Source: Solen grandis | Lineage: Eukaryota > Mollusca > Bivalvia > Adapedonta > Solenidae | Direction of reading: 5' to 3' | Assembly (NCBI GenBank): GCA_021229015.1 | Contig: CM037785.1 | Coordinates: forward strand, 43,732,543-43,796,542 | Length of the DNA stretch: 64,000 nucleotides | Shown: piece after piece, positions 9,984 to 24,500 of the stretch | Layout of the letters: every line of letters starts with the position of its first letter | Numbering within the stretch: the first letter of the stretch is position 1 | Translations under genes and position numbers: made by a program | The notes under the pieces: generated by a model | What the model saw: the letters and a program-made list of their open reading frames with translations, nothing else | Database searches by the model: none | What the model was told of the DNA's origin: nothing

Positions 9984-12494
9984 CAGTTGTGTTTGGTTTT
10001 ACGCAGGAAATGACGTCATAAAAACCTCACGCACGCGAGGTAATCCCGCCAGTTTTGACGTCTTTTGTGAAAAAACACAGCTAATTTCTGGCCTTTAAAG
10101 CATTAAGTAAAAAGAAAAAAATTATTTAATTTCATTCGTGAACATGAAATGGTGCATTTTCACTCATGGCTTCGCCACTCGTGAAAATGTCAATATTTAT
10201 GTCCACTCAGTGAAATGATTAATCGATCTTACACTAAAACAACCAGCTATCCTCTATGTAATGCATACCGCACTCCATCTATGTTTATAACTTTGAATAG
10301 CATATTTTGTTAATCGTGATAGAATATACATTAAAGCTGAATCACAACAAAATATTAACTTTTTTTTTCTAAAAAATATTCCCACGGCCTGTATATAGAG
10401 ACCCTAGTTCATTTTAGCAAGATAACATGAACATTGTCGTTTCTGCCAAAGCTCTTTAGATATTACCTGAAATTCATGTTTTCTTTTGTTTAGTTTTGCA
10501 AAGGGAACTGTGCACTTTATATGTTCATATTTCCCAGAATCCGGTGATGGAATGTGGTCATGTTTTGTGTCATTTTAAAGGATATTCGTTTATATTTTCT
10601 GATATCGTATTTCCAATCGTTTGGGTGCATAACGTGCCTACGTTAGTCAGGGTTAAATTAAAAATAAAATAAATAAAAAGTAGCGCAATCGCCTCAGCCC
10701 AAAATCATCACAGACGCTTTGAAAGTCGATGCATATTTGCTGCTTGAATTTTTCGAATCGCACTGTACATGTGCACGTGAATGTAAAGAAAACAAGTTTT
10801 ATCACCTGATGCACGTGAATATCCTAACAACAGTTAACAACAGCAACAAAGGAGTAAGCAAATAGCGCGCGCGCGCTTGTGTGTGTGTTTAAGAAGATAT
10901 GTTTATAGGTCTTCGTTTGACCAAGAAAATCTGAACTTTGTTACTGTCTATGCTTCGTTTCAACAAAAGCGTCGCTAAGGCAGGGTAATACGCCCGAAGG
11001 AAATTCATATGAGAGTATCATACAATATAGTACAATGTAATGTTTTTAATATGGGGAAGCAGTTTTGTTGTATGGATATTTGGATCTTCGTTGTATGGTT
11101 GTATGGATCTTTCATAAATGTTGGGGAAAACTATATCTAAATAGGTTTGATCTCAACTTATTCTATTATTAGGAATAGAAGATAAGTTAACTCTATCGTA
11201 AATCAGTGGATTGTAACCAAAATCGAACTTGACCTACAGGTATATTGATGTTATATACTGGCATATCCAATATGAATTCAATAAATGAAGTCTTTCAAAA
11301 GTTATTGAGTGGAAACGGTTATTTCACATAAAATCTGCTAATAAATGTCGCATAATTCTACAGCGAATCAGGAGATTGTCTCCAAAATCGAACTTGAACT
11401 TAATATATTGTATACATTTGCACTGGCATGCCAAATATATAAATTTAATACATGAAGTCTTTCAAAAGTTAATGCGCGAAAAGATCATTCACATAAAATC
11501 TGCCTTTTAAGGGCGCATAACTCTATAACGAATTGATGGATTGTAACCAAAATCGAACTTAACCTGTATTTTAATATTATATACTTGCATACTTAATGAG
11601 TTTTTCAAAAGTTATTGCACGGAAACGAAGTATCTACGGATAGACGGACGGACGGATAGCGCCATACCAAAGTGCGTCCCGTCATACGACGGACGTTTAA
11701 AAAGAATGTTTACATCCAAGTGTTCATTATTAATAAGCATACTGCATAAATAAAAGGAGATAAACAATATATTGTGTAAATAAACTTGGAAAGTGTATTT
11801 TCGTATACGCAACTTCGACGGAATCAGTTAAATTTAGAATACGATATTCCCGAAGGACACGTCCCGCAACATGGTGTCTCAGTTAATCCTATAGAAGAAG
11901 CGCATGCGGGAAAAGTGAATGAATTTAAATATAGGTTTTGTCAGCTTAAATATAGTTTCAATATCGTCTGTATCGGTATTGCATGTGATGGGGAAACCAC
12001 CCAATTTTTACGATCGCGGATGGTTGCATTGGATGACATTGCGTCTGTAGATGGGTATTGATATACTTTTTACACACATGTAGATCTAGTTAAACTTCAA
12101 ACCATATGTGAACGAGCTCCTTTAAAATCTGCGTTTCAGAAAAAAAAACCTTTCAAACCGTATTTGCAATTAAAATAAAATATATTAATTTTTAAAACAA
12201 ACAAAACATCAAACTCTTTGCCTTTGAAATAAATAAATAAATTGACACGTGAGCTAAATTTTATGTCTTTTAGCTTTTTTTATTATTTTTATTTTATATA
12301 TTTTATCATATCAATATGGGAACTAACTCGCAATGTCAACACGACTGTAACAGCAGAGTTATTGTTCGTAACGTACAGAGACCGAGATGTTTCGAATAAC
12401 ACGGCGAAAGTTCAGATAATTAAAGATCTAACGATTGAAGAAGAGAAAATATAGTGTGTGTTTCCTTTTTTATGTCTGACAAGTACTTGAAAGA
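9984..12494 (+). other. Intergenic DNA upstream of EDRF1
   Basis: No supported gene. It includes a short palindrome-rich stretch with tgacgtcataaaaacctcac near 10011, a (GC)n/(GT)n run at 10865-10889, and a tandem-core repeat at about 11150-11695. The EDRF1 promoter is expected in the last few hundred bases, but I see no decisive TATA or initiator element. Confidence 0.5.
11150..11695. repeat. Repeat with about 180-bp tandem monomers ending in a GGAC-rich run
   Basis: Three diverged copies carry the words gattgtaaccaaaatcgaac, tttcaaaagttat and cacataaaatctgc at intervals near 180 bp. The last copy ends in gacggacggacggatagc and a short cgtcccgtcatacgacgg palindrome. The order is as expected for a hairpin-ended element lying on the minus strand. 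Confidence 0.7.
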
Positions 12495-12515
12495 ATGGAT
12501 AACGAAGTTAAAAAA
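12495..12515 (+). CDS. EDRF1: EDRF1 proposed exon 1 (seven codons)
   Basis: An ATG at 12495 opens MDNEVKK and runs straight into a strong donor, GTAAGTG, at 12516. An in-frame TGA lies just upstream at 12477-12479. The phase (0) fits the first well-supported exon at 16160. The sequence is too short to recognise by similarity, so a different first exon further upstream remains possible. Confidence 0.4.
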
Positions 12516-15500
12516 GTAAGTGTACCAATATTGTAGAAATACTTCCGTTTTGTATTTCCAAGCCAATGATTGGACTTATTACCATATTACCGGATAGCAA
12601 ATAATTTTCGGATAGGAAAGTTGTCCAGGCTCATTAAGGTCTCGTATATGCCGTTAGTATGGGCGTATAAAAAAATCTTCAAGTTGAAGCCATAAGAAGC
12701 CCAAGCTGGGAGGGAATTATTTTGTTGTCATTTATGTGCTAAACACAGGAGTTTGTATAATCTCTACTGAGATCCGCTCTGGTTATTTTTTTCGATTGGC
12801 CTCCGCTGGATCTCTACCCAACCCTTATATAAAAGCTTCGGGAAATTTACACCGATACCCCTAACTCGTTTCGGCCGTTCAAATCGATTGTTTTAGGATG
12901 CACACCTAAAAATCCACGCATGTCTAGTAAGAAGACATATTTTTCTTTCCATTTCATTCAACATCATTGCCTTAGCTTACCAAATTTCACAATTTACAGT
13001 ACAGAAGACTAAACCTCCAACCCCAGTTTTAAACAGCCATATTTGTTAATGCATGATCACGTGACTATGGAATAGGTTCAAACTCGCTCCGGTTATTGCT
13101 GTACAAAGCAAAAGGTATGTCTTTCCTCGATCTATAAGTCAAATAGAACTATTTGCATAAACTTTTCGTTTTGAAAATCGTTTATTATAACAGCAAAATC
13201 TCTTGACTTCCGGAGTACTATTCACGGAGCAATTTAACCTTGCTTTTGAAACATTCGCTTAAACTGGATACGGAGCTGTAGCTGTAAAACTGTGATTCGC
13301 AAACTAAGTCAATGATCTAATGAATTGACAAAAATGTCTGTTTAAAACGTATGAGGTGTGAGAAAACGGTTTGAACGGCCGAAACGAGTTAGGGGTATCG
13401 GTGTAAATTTCCCAAAGCTTTTATATAAGGATTGGGTAGAGATCCAGCGGAGGCCAGAACGAAAAAAATAACCGGAGCGGATCTCAGTAGAGATTAGAGT
13501 TTGTAGTCCAATTAATATTCCGTCGATTTGTGATATGTTTTTAGTTGGGCCAAAGCGACGTCGTCGCTTTGACCCAACTAAAAAAATATCACAAAGCGAC
13601 GGAATATTAATAGGACTAAGGAGTTTGAAATTTTATCAATGAGAAAACAGGTACTTAAAACACTGATTGGCTATTATGTGTATATAAATCACGTAGCTAC
13701 AGTTAGGTATTTTCATCTTTGGTATAATACAGGAAAGGTTTATAACGGCGGTAAAAGTCATGCTGAACACTCAAACACAAATCTTAAAAAACGGACCAGA
13801 TCACTAACATTCATTTGAAATGATTAATCTTTGTGCTGACAACTTTTTAGCTCACCTGAGCATAGCTCAGGGTGAGCTTTTGGGATACTTGATTGTCCGT
13901 CGGCTGTCGTCCGTCGTCCGTCAACAATTTTGATGTTTACACACTAGAGGCCACAGTTTTGATCCAATCTTCCTCAAACTTGGTCAGAATGTTTGTCTTG
14001 AATCTTGAACATGAATGTCAGTGATAAATAGTCAGTAGCAATCTTAAAACTGTTTCACTAGGCAAATTAATCAATCTCCTCAACGTGGTCAATGTTGCTG
14101 ATGAATCTTGACCCTTCGAAAATGCAGCGACCGAAGTAGTCAATAGGTCAAATCTTAGAAAAATCTTGTTTACACACTAAAGGCCACAGTTTTGATGCAA
14201 TCTTCCTCAAACTTGGTCAGATTGTTTGTCATGATGATATCTCGAACCAGTTTGAAAATGGGTGGGGCTGGATAGAAATGTAGGTCAGTAGGTCAATTCT
14301 TAGAAAAATCTTGTTTATACTCTGAGGGCAACATTTTTGGTCCAATCATCCTCAAACTTTGGCAGAATGTTTTCATGATGATATCTTTTGTGGATGGGGT
14401 TAGAAAATTCCTGAACATTGTTTCACCTCATCATCTTAATTCTGAAGCAATCTGTTTTGTACAGGCAATGAATGATACTTTTCTCAGGTGAGCGATCTAG
14501 GGCCATCTTGGCCCTCTTGTTTATTTCATTAAGATTGACTGAATAATAAAAAACCAAGTGTTTCAAGAAAAAAACACCAGAATTTGAATTAGATCACCAT
14601 GACGTCCATGACAAATGTGCAAAGAAGAGGTTTATGGTTGATATTTCGGAAAAATACTGGGAGACGATTCAAATATTCATATACTTTCATCAAGAGCAAC
14701 CTACTCCCATTCAGTCATGAAATTTAATCTTCCAACAGTGCGAGGCACTGGCATGTGACAATGCTGACTTAATTTACACCTGCCTTATCACACATATGGA
14801 TTGTTTTTTAATTTAATATATGAATGTCATCTAATAATATTAACATTATCACAAAAAAAACAACACTTTAACGTAAATTTGCTAAATTTCCTGTATTATA
14901 AACATAAAACACCATTTCGTGAATCATGAAATGGATTCGAACTGATCTGTGTCCTCAATTTCATGTAAATTATAAAACATACACTTTTTTTCTTTTTATC
15001 AGCTTTTAAGATGTTTGTTTTTAAATAATATGAACACGATTGAAAAAAAATGATGGAATTTGTTATACTGTAGAAATAAAACTTAATTTTGAGATCAGGA
15101 AATGGAGACCAGCAGCTCTGTTATGTGATAATACTCAGTTTCATTTAGATCTAATATGTACACCAAACTGAAAACATTATTTATGATATTTATTTATTTT
15201 ATGCCACATTATTTTTTTTTAAATGCATACAATTAAATCCTACCTAACAGGGTTTGAATTAAGCCAGATCTTGCACTTGCTATTTTCGGCATGTAGTAAA
15301 TTCTTTTACTTGATAAATGAAAAATCAACTTGTAATTTCAAGGTTTTAAATTCTTTACTTGTACTTTACTTTAAATGTCAGTTTTAACGACACAGTGCAA
15401 AGCTATTAACCTTAGCATACAGTGAAAACAAACTGAGCATGTAATTTTAGTTTCAGGCCCCATATGGCAGAGTGGTGAGTCTTTTTGTCTCTCTCCAGAC

Positions 15501-18500
15501 ATCCACCATCTTGTAACTGAAGGCTTTGGATCATAGTTCTTTAACTCAACATTATCTACTCTATTTCCATTCGCAAAAAAAAAGAGCAAATACCTGAAAT
15601 TGTAACTCACATTTATAAATTTCCACTCGAACTTAGCAAGTATGCAAGCTTAAATTTGAACCCTGACTAATATAGCATTGGCAGTTTGTGGGAGGTTACA
15701 AATCGACTGGTAAAAATAGTTACACATTAACTTGCAATTTGAAAGTGTGACAAATTAATTGACCAGAAAACGGTTATGAATCAACCTAGAAAACAAAAGG
15801 TTACGAATTGGCTTGGTTACAAATTGACTGCAACCCACTCAGCCTAATTACCAACACAGGCTGGACCATATAGGCTTACTAACCAAGTTGGCCAGATCCA
15901 ATTTGGCCTATTATTATGTGATATATATATGTTATTGTGTCTAATTTGCTGATTTACTAATAAATGTATACAGTTTTGTCACATATTTTAGATAAAGAGA
16001 CAAATTTTGAAACATTTGGGTGCTATTTAGAAAATCTGAGGGTCAACATGGACAATTTTGAGCATCATGGAAAATCCTCAACACTAAGATTGCCCAAGTG
16101 ACCTTAGATCATCATTTTAGTACTTGTATATTAAATGTTTTTATTTTCTATGTATTCAGGAGGAAAAGCAGCTAGTTCCTGTACATTATGGGCCCAGTAA
16201 AGCTGTGGTTCCCTTAAAACAAGGAGAGTCAGAAGTAAAGTCTGATGCTCAAGTGAAGCGGGGTACCATCCATTTCCTGACAAATTTCTCACAGCTCCAG
16301 GCTGACACTGATCTGAAGATACCACCTTCTAATTGGCTACGCAGGTCATCAAAGCTGGAGCAACATGTTAGAGACTTGACATGGAAGGTCTCTAGAGAAC
16401 ATGAGTTTTCCAGGTATTGTTGTATTATATAGTTAAAGATAAGGGTATCAGACTGAAGTAGCTCTACTGTGTTTGCATAGCACTGGCAGCTGAGTGGTTT
16501 GAAGACAAGGTGGGAAGCAGGGGTATCCATTATCTTTAGTGATAGGTCTAGTTAGTTTTTGTTTCTGTAATTGGAATGATTTGGCTAGGACCTAAATATT
16601 GATGAGTCTAGTTTTGTTTCAGTATACAGATGGCTCACAACTCACCAGAACTGGCCGGTGAAGTGGATGTTATATCTAATGCTACGGTGAGTATGTTAGC
16701 CAGTAAGGTCTATTATAACAAATATACTTTAGTCTTTTAACCCTTTACCTCGTGAACATTCATGTGTAAGTTTATGACTTGATGAGTGTTAATTAACTTT
16801 AAATTGTTTATTAAACAATGGATATTACCTGCCATGCAGACTGTAAGAATTTCAGAGATACAATATTCTATAAGCAAATAGAGGAGACCCAGATCAGATA
16901 GTTCCTTCCTAACAAAAAAATTTCAGATTTACTTTTTTCACTTAATTGAATTCTATATATAATTATGTATAACATTAAAAAAACATGAATTGGTTAAAAA
17001 ATGTTTTGTTGTATATTATCACTATTACTAAAACTATAATTAAATAACAAAAAGCTAGCTTGCAATTATCAAGACCAATCATTTGTTAATCAAAGTCAAT
17101 GTTCCTTTACAGAACATAAAGAACCTGTTAAAGATCCCATTCGAGAAGTCACATATCAGTATGATGGTACATCGTGTCGGTAAGACGCTCCTTCTGGACG
17201 AGTTTGACATTCACAAGCATCTGTTGAGGCAGGAGCAGGTAGTTGGATATTTTTTTTTTTTTTATTAACAGGTGGAAACCCTATTATTTGTCTAAGTGTT
17301 AGGTACATTTAGGGTGGGCGAAGACTTTGCTGTGCATGAGTCCTTGCCACACATGTAAGCTATATAAAACCTGAAGGGACTGTACAGGCTGATCAGGTTT
17401 TATTCTGTTTGGTGCTGAAGTGCCTGAGACCAGGGGGAAATTGCTACGGATTTGTTCCAAGTTTAACATCAATGTACATTTTAGTTTCTGATTTTTTTTT
17501 TTACATCAATTGGGAACTAAGATCTTGCAACTTATACTAATCTCCATAACCATTCCTTGGTTGGACCAGTACTTTGGGCCTGGGAATGTCTTTAAAAATT
17601 CTTGCCTGCAATGGGGTTTGAATCAGAAACCTTTGAATCTGCACTCAGGTACATTCCGACTGGTCCATGGCAACCTTCAGTTCATACTATAAATTAAATC
17701 ATGAATGTAATTAAAGATAAATTATTATGGTAATGAAAAATTGTAAGCTTTTTATGCCCCCCTTCGAAGAAGAGGGGGTATATTGCTTTGCTCATGTCGG
17801 TCGGTCGGTCGGTCGGTCCGTATGTCAGTCGGTCTGTCGGTAGACCAGACCTTGTCCGAGTGATAACTGACCCCTATCAATTTTGGTGTCATTACCATGT
17901 ATAATACCAGACCTTGTCCGAGTGATAACTTAAGTTCTATTTGACCTTTAAGTCTCAAACTTCATGTGGTTGTTGCTCATGATTAGTAGATGACCCCTAT
18001 TGATTTTGGTGTCATTACCTCAAAGGTCAAGGTCACAAGGTCACATGTTGTGTATGTATAATACCAGACCTTGTCCGAGTGATAACTTAAGTTCTATTTG
18101 ACCTTTAAGTCTCAAACTTCATGTGGTTGTTGCTCATGATTAGTAGATGACCCCTATCGATTTTGGTGTCATTACCATGTTAATACCAGACCTTGTCCGA
18201 GTGATAACTTAAGTTCTATTTGACCTTTAAGTCTCAAACTTCATGTGGTTGTTGCTCATGATTAGTAGATGACCCCTATTGATTTTGGTGTCATTACCAT
18301 GTATAATACCAGACCTTGTCCGAGTGATAACTTAAGTTCTATTTGACCTTTAAGTCTCAAACTTCATGTGGTTGTTGCTCATGATTAGTAGATGACCCCT
18401 ATTGATTTTGGTGTCATTACCGCAAAGGTCAAGGTCACATGTTGTGTATGTATAATACCAGACCTTGTCCGAGTGATAACTTAAGTTCTATTTGACCTTT

Positions 18501-21500
18501 AAGTCTCAAACTTCATGTGGTTGTTGCTCATGATTAGTAGATGACCCCTATCGATTTTGGTGTCATTACCATGTATAATACCAGACCTTGTCCGAGTGAT
18601 AACTTAAGTTCTATTTGACCTTTAAGTCTCAAACTTCATGTGGTTGTTGCTCATGATTAGTAGATGACCCCTATTGATTTTGTGTCATTACCTCAAAGGT
18701 CAAGGTCACATGTTGTGTATGTATAATACCAGACCTTGTCCAAGTGATAACTTAAGTTCTATTTGACCTTTAAGTCTCAAACTTCTTGTGGTTGTTGCTC
18801 ATGATTAGTAGATGACCCCTATTGATTTTGGTGTCATTACCTCAAAGGTCAAGGTCACATGTTGTGTATGTATAATACCAGACCTTGTCCGAGTGATAAC
18901 TTAAGTTCTATTTGACCTTTAAGTCTCAAACTTCATGTGGTTGTTGCTCATGATTAGTAGATGACCCCTATATTTTGGTGTCATTACCATAAATCAGACC
19001 TTGTCCGAGTGATAACTTAAGTTCTATTTGACCTTTAAGTCTCAAACTTCATGTGGTTGTTGCTCATGATTAGTAGATGACCCCTATTGATTTTGGTGTC
19101 ATTACCTCAAAGGTCAAGGTCACATGTTGTGTATGTATAATACCAGACCTTGTCCAAGTGATAACTTAAGTTCTATTTGACCTTTAAGTCTCAAACTTCT
19201 TGTGGTTGTTGCTCATGATTAGTAGATGACCCCTATTGATTTTGGTGTCATTACCTCAAAGGTCAAGGTCACATGTTGTGTATGTATAATACCAGACCTT
19301 GTCCGAGTGATAACTTAAGTTCTATTTGACCTTTAAGTCTCAAACTTCATGTGGTTGTTGCTCATGATTAGTAGATGACCCCTATCGATTTTGGTGTCAT
19401 TACCTCAAAGGTCAAGGTCACATGTTGTGTATGTATAATACCAGACCTTGCAAGTGATAACTTAAGTTCTATTTGACCTTTAAGTCTCAACTTCTGTGGT
19501 TGTTGCTCAGATTAGTAGATGACCCCTATTGATTTTGGTGTCATTACCTCAAAGGTCAAGGTCACAAGGTCACATGTTGTGTATGTATAATACCAGACCT
19601 TGACTGAGTGATAACTTAAGTTCTATTTGACCTTTAAGTCTCAGACTTCTTGTGGTTGTTGCTCACGATTAGTAGATGACCCCTATCGATTTTGGTGTTA
19701 TTACCTCAAAGGTCAAGGTCACAAGGTCATTTGTGTCCGAGTGATAACTTGGAGTTCTATTTGACCTTTAAGTCTCAAACTTCATGTGGTTGTTGCTTAT
19801 GATTAGTAGATGACCCCTATCAATTTTGGTGTCAATACCTCAAAGGTCAAGGTCACAAGGTTGCATTTGTATATATGTTTGATGACTTGGCCTTGTCCAA
19901 ATAAAATTTTAGTCCTATTTCAGACTATATGTGGTTGTTCCTTATAATGAGTAGATGACCTCTATTGATTTGGGTGTCAACATCCAAAGGTCAAGTTTAC
20001 AATGTCACATGTTGATATATTTTCGTTATATAAATGTCTTGCCCAATTGATAACTTCTATTTTATTTTTACTCTTAAGGTCCTAACCTCATGTAGTTGTT
20101 GCATATAAATGTAGAAAACCCTGTTTTCAAATTAATAAGTTGGATTCTTATAAACATTTTGTACAATTTAAGCACTGTCTGACTAATAACTCAAAATCTC
20201 ATGGTGTCTGGTTTTATTTCAGTAAATGTTTAGTTCCACATTTTAGCACATTATATTTTCACTCAAATTTTTGAAGTTTGAGAATTTTTTGTGACAAGCC
20301 AACATTATGAAGGCAACTCCTTGCATGTAATATAGCTATATACATATTATGGCATATGAGGGGGGCATATATGTTTCACAAACATTTCTTGTTTTAGTTT
20401 CTATTGATATCTCACAAGATATTTTTATTTATTAAACAAACGAGCAACAACATGTAGTGAGAGCTTTATTGCTAATATCAACTGACTACAGCTCCAAACT
20501 AATCATAAGCGCACGCATAACAATAACAAAGCTTGATTGCGCAACTAATCAAAAATCATTATTGAAGCATTCACTAACATTTACAATACACATAACAGTA
20601 AATAATAAAGACAATATGAATGAATAATGAATGACTGAATGAGTGAATACATCGTCAGAACAACACCTTATATCAAAATTTAGCAATAAACAAAAGAGCA
20701 TGAAAAATTGGGTTTGGGAGGATGGGAAGTAATAAAAACTAGCTTGCCTCTTGTGCGCACATTGATAACAGAATGCGCAGGTACTCTCAGGATACTATGC
20801 GGTCAAGGAGCGACACGATCAACTGCGCCCATGCAGCGCATATTGCTTTCATGTTTAAATGGAATTAAGAAACTTAATTTTACTGTAAACTGCATGATTA
20901 CTTTTTACACACAAAACAGTTAAAGCCGGTTCATGGTGTGTAGGACTGTATTAAAATGAAGTCAACGGCTAACCATTTGTTTTTTCCAGAACCAGTGGGA
21001 ATGGCTGAGACAGTTCTACCGTGACTCTGTCATGAGGGACCTCCATGAAACAGTAAGTTTCTCTGTGTTAGAATGATATCTCTCGCCTTGTAACAATGTT
21101 GAGAGTAAACCTCAACACCTTAATAAAAAGACCACAGTTTTCATGACTCAGTTCCCATACATAACTGATCATCTTGACTTGATAATCAGATCACCTCATT
21201 CTTGCGGCCAACTGACTATGGTCCCATGAACAATTGTATTGTTGAGGTTTTACCATAGATTTAGCAGTGTTTACTTTTACTTAAAGGATCCAAAATTTTC
21301 CATGAACAAAATTGGGGGAAGCAGGTGTAGTTACTTTAAAGCTTATGCAAGGTGTGTTTATATTTTCATTATAAAGCTTTATAACATTTTAAAAAAGAAA
21401 TACTCACAATCCTGTCATTAGGTTTTATATAAAAAATGAATTGTCAAGTGAGATGGTTGTAGTGTTGGATTCATGCACCATTTTCATGTGCACTTTTTTA

Positions 21501-24500
21501 ACATGTTTTGTGCAAACATTGAAATAATCTTAATGGTACCTGGGTTGTTCTTGGCAGTGTCTTGCACCTGGGTAGATCATGAAAAATTGTTGCCCTCAAC
21601 CCACAGGCTTTGGATTTGCAGTTGTGTAAGCTTCTAATGAACCATGGCATTTTATGAGAGACACTGACAGAGAGAGGGAGAGAGAACAATGATGAAGACT
21701 CACAATTTTTATGCATTGTTGAGGCTACATGTGTGTTGTTGACTGCTGCAGATGAAGTGTGTCCCAAGACAAAGCAAGAGTAGGGACAGTCTACAGAATC
21801 GCAACATGTATTCCAAGTTTCTGTATAAGAGGTATGTAACAGACCCTGTTTGCAGTACTCACAGACTCGCTGTATCTTCATCCTTATTTTCAAGTCATAG
21901 TTATTTTAAAAGTCATGTTTTATTTGTTATTTGAACTTAAATATATATAAAGAGTAAATGTGTCTATATCCTTTATGTGGCAAAATGACCTTGAATAACT
22001 TTTGAGCTGGAGTACATTTATAAATATTTAAAACAAATCTGCAGTTTGATTTTACATTCAATAAGTTCATGTCATCACTGTTTTATTGTTTTCCTGATGA
22101 AGGCATAGGCCAAAATGTTGATACATTAGACCATTTCACCAAAGTTTTGGCAATACCCGGTATAAAACACTGATTTAAATTCACCAATCAGTGACTGGGG
22201 AAAATCTCAAATGTTGTTAATTTCCCATTGAGAAATATGTGGAATTTTACTCCAGAATGTAGATTAGGTGATCAGGAAGTGCTTGTCGATTCAGAAAGTT
22301 TGTGTCTCATTTTTTTGCGGATTGAAATGGTCAATTATAGAGAGAATATTTTCAACATATATAATATTGAGTCTAACTATAGACCTAGGAGATAGTTGAA
22401 TTAGGATCTAAGATTTAAGCCTGTTAAAGAATCTGGATTACTGCTTTAGTTTTAACGCTTAGTGCAAGCAAAGTAAAATACAATGGTGATGATAAACTGT
22501 TCAATAAAATGTCTTGAGACTTGCACCATGTTTTCTCGTATTTCAAGTCTGTGTGATGCGGAGGGACAGTTATTAACTAAAGATGTAATTGAGACCGTGG
22601 GACACCAAACAAACGAGAAGGCCCTCATTCCGGACCCTCTACCCTCGCCAAAAAGCCCTCAGTTTCATCGTGAGTGTCTTTGGACGTTTGAGGACATCAA
22701 GATGTTGATCGGCACGGATCTCCCAGTGTTCTGTGATGATAGCTACTATGTCAGCCTCAGACTAAGGTGAAGATACTTTATTTTTATCTTGATTACAAGA
22801 ATAGAATCTGATCTTGTAATTGGTATGAGAAAAGACTTATGTTTCAGGAGTAATCCTGGTGAATAAGTGTTTAAAGCATCTAACATATAGTTTCACAGTC
22901 AAGGGTTTGAGCCCCAGTTGACACATACCTAAGTCCGTAAAAAAGGCACTGGTATAGCACCCTCTTGTTTCATGCTCAGCATATAAGGGTAAGTCCAGGA
23001 CTGGTTGCAATGTATCTTGGTGTCTACAGCATATTGCAGTAATGTAGCCATTACACATCTCTTGTAGACAAACATCCCAAAAGGACTGAAATATTGCAAA
23101 TTTTATGGTATGTTAAACCTAGGTAAACAAAAGACAAATGTTTTAACACCCTGTTTCTGTTAATCATGCACAAAAGATGCCTTTATATTTTCCATGGTTA
23201 CTTTAAAATCCAAAGAGATTGTTAATGAAAAATGAAAAAGTGAACCATAATATTTAATTTTTTACATTGAAAAATCATTCCCATTGAAATATATATTTGT
23301 ATGATTTTGGTCAGCTTTAGTATATTCAATTTCCTGTCATTACAACTAAAGGTATTTAATGTTATGTTATTTTTCTATTTTTTAATAATCTAAGTAAAAA
23401 ACTGACAATCAAAATTCTTTTTAGTATTTAGTTCTGTTGAGTATTCCTTAGTAAAAAAATAGCTAAGATGTTTTGCTCTCCTCACTATTTCTGAAGTGTT
23501 GCTGTAATCCTTATCTGAACATTCTATAGATTAACATGGAGTAAAATGGCGCATTTGTTCTTCAAGGGGTGTACCAAGGGAAGCCTGTATAAAAACTTGT
23601 TTATGTTTCAAACCCTCAGGGACATGCAGACCCCGATCAACGTGCTGACTGGTCTGGACTATTGGCTGGACAACCTAATGTGTAACGTGCCGGAGGTCGC
23701 CATGTGCTTCCACATAGATGGCATCGTCAAGGTAACAAAATATTCAGTCAAGTTTGTCATGATCAGCCAGTCAAGGGACTTCAAGGATATGATTGCTTAG
23801 GCTAGGTTGTTACTAAATACAGGTCATGTAAAAAATAAAATTAATTACCGTATACACGGTCAGATTAGGCGCAGCTACGTATAAGGTGCATCCTAACTTT
23901 CAGGGTAACTTATTTGAAAAAAAAAATCACTTATCGTATCGTATGCGGCGAAATCTTGTTTTGAAATTTGCGCCGTCGTACATTTTGACAGACCGAAAGT
24001 TATCCGTACGTCACCGGGCTAATCATACGGTGAACCGTTTTATTTACACATGGCATAAGATTACTGTTAGACCGTTACATTAACGATGGGTAGGATAAAG
24101 GTGACACATTTTCATAACATGACATTACTCAACCGTGTCCCCGCATTCTAACACTGGGGAACATTGTCACCTGTCAAAATTCTCCCAACTAACAAACATT
24201 ACGTAACAATTGCCACCTGTCAAGTTTCTCCTATACATCATGAGGTCCCGTAAAATAAACTTATTTGTTTATATTGAAAATGGCTTCCATCAAGTTGTTT
24301 CTGTTTCTCACGATCATTTTATCATGAAATATACCTGTAGGATAACTAATAAGAACAAAAGCAATAATCTGGTATTGTTTATCATGGTTTCGTATAGACT
24401 TTGTGTCATATTATCGTATTCATTGGCTTTCAGTATATCAATTTTCTGAGATCGTATACCGGTAATTTTCACTTCTCTGTGATTGAAAAAAGAAACCTGA

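Noticed and set aside
11786..12061. Possible 91-residue protein upstream of EDRF1
   Set aside because: No recognised domain, no splice partner in phase with EDRF1, and its end overlaps a short segment repeated at 53309. Kept only as a possibility.
12242..12454. Possible 70-residue frame just before EDRF1 exon 1
   Set aside because: Phe/Tyr/Ile-rich AT sequence without homology; not in phase with the proposed ATG.
13848..14522. Classical Helitron
   Set aside because: The ends do not show 5' TC and 3' CTRR with a hairpin just before the 3' end; the hairpin is at the 5' end and the element ends at CTTGTT.
17752..20395. CRISPR-like array
   Set aside because: Monomers are contiguous tandem copies of 123-148 bp without unique spacers, in a eukaryotic intron.
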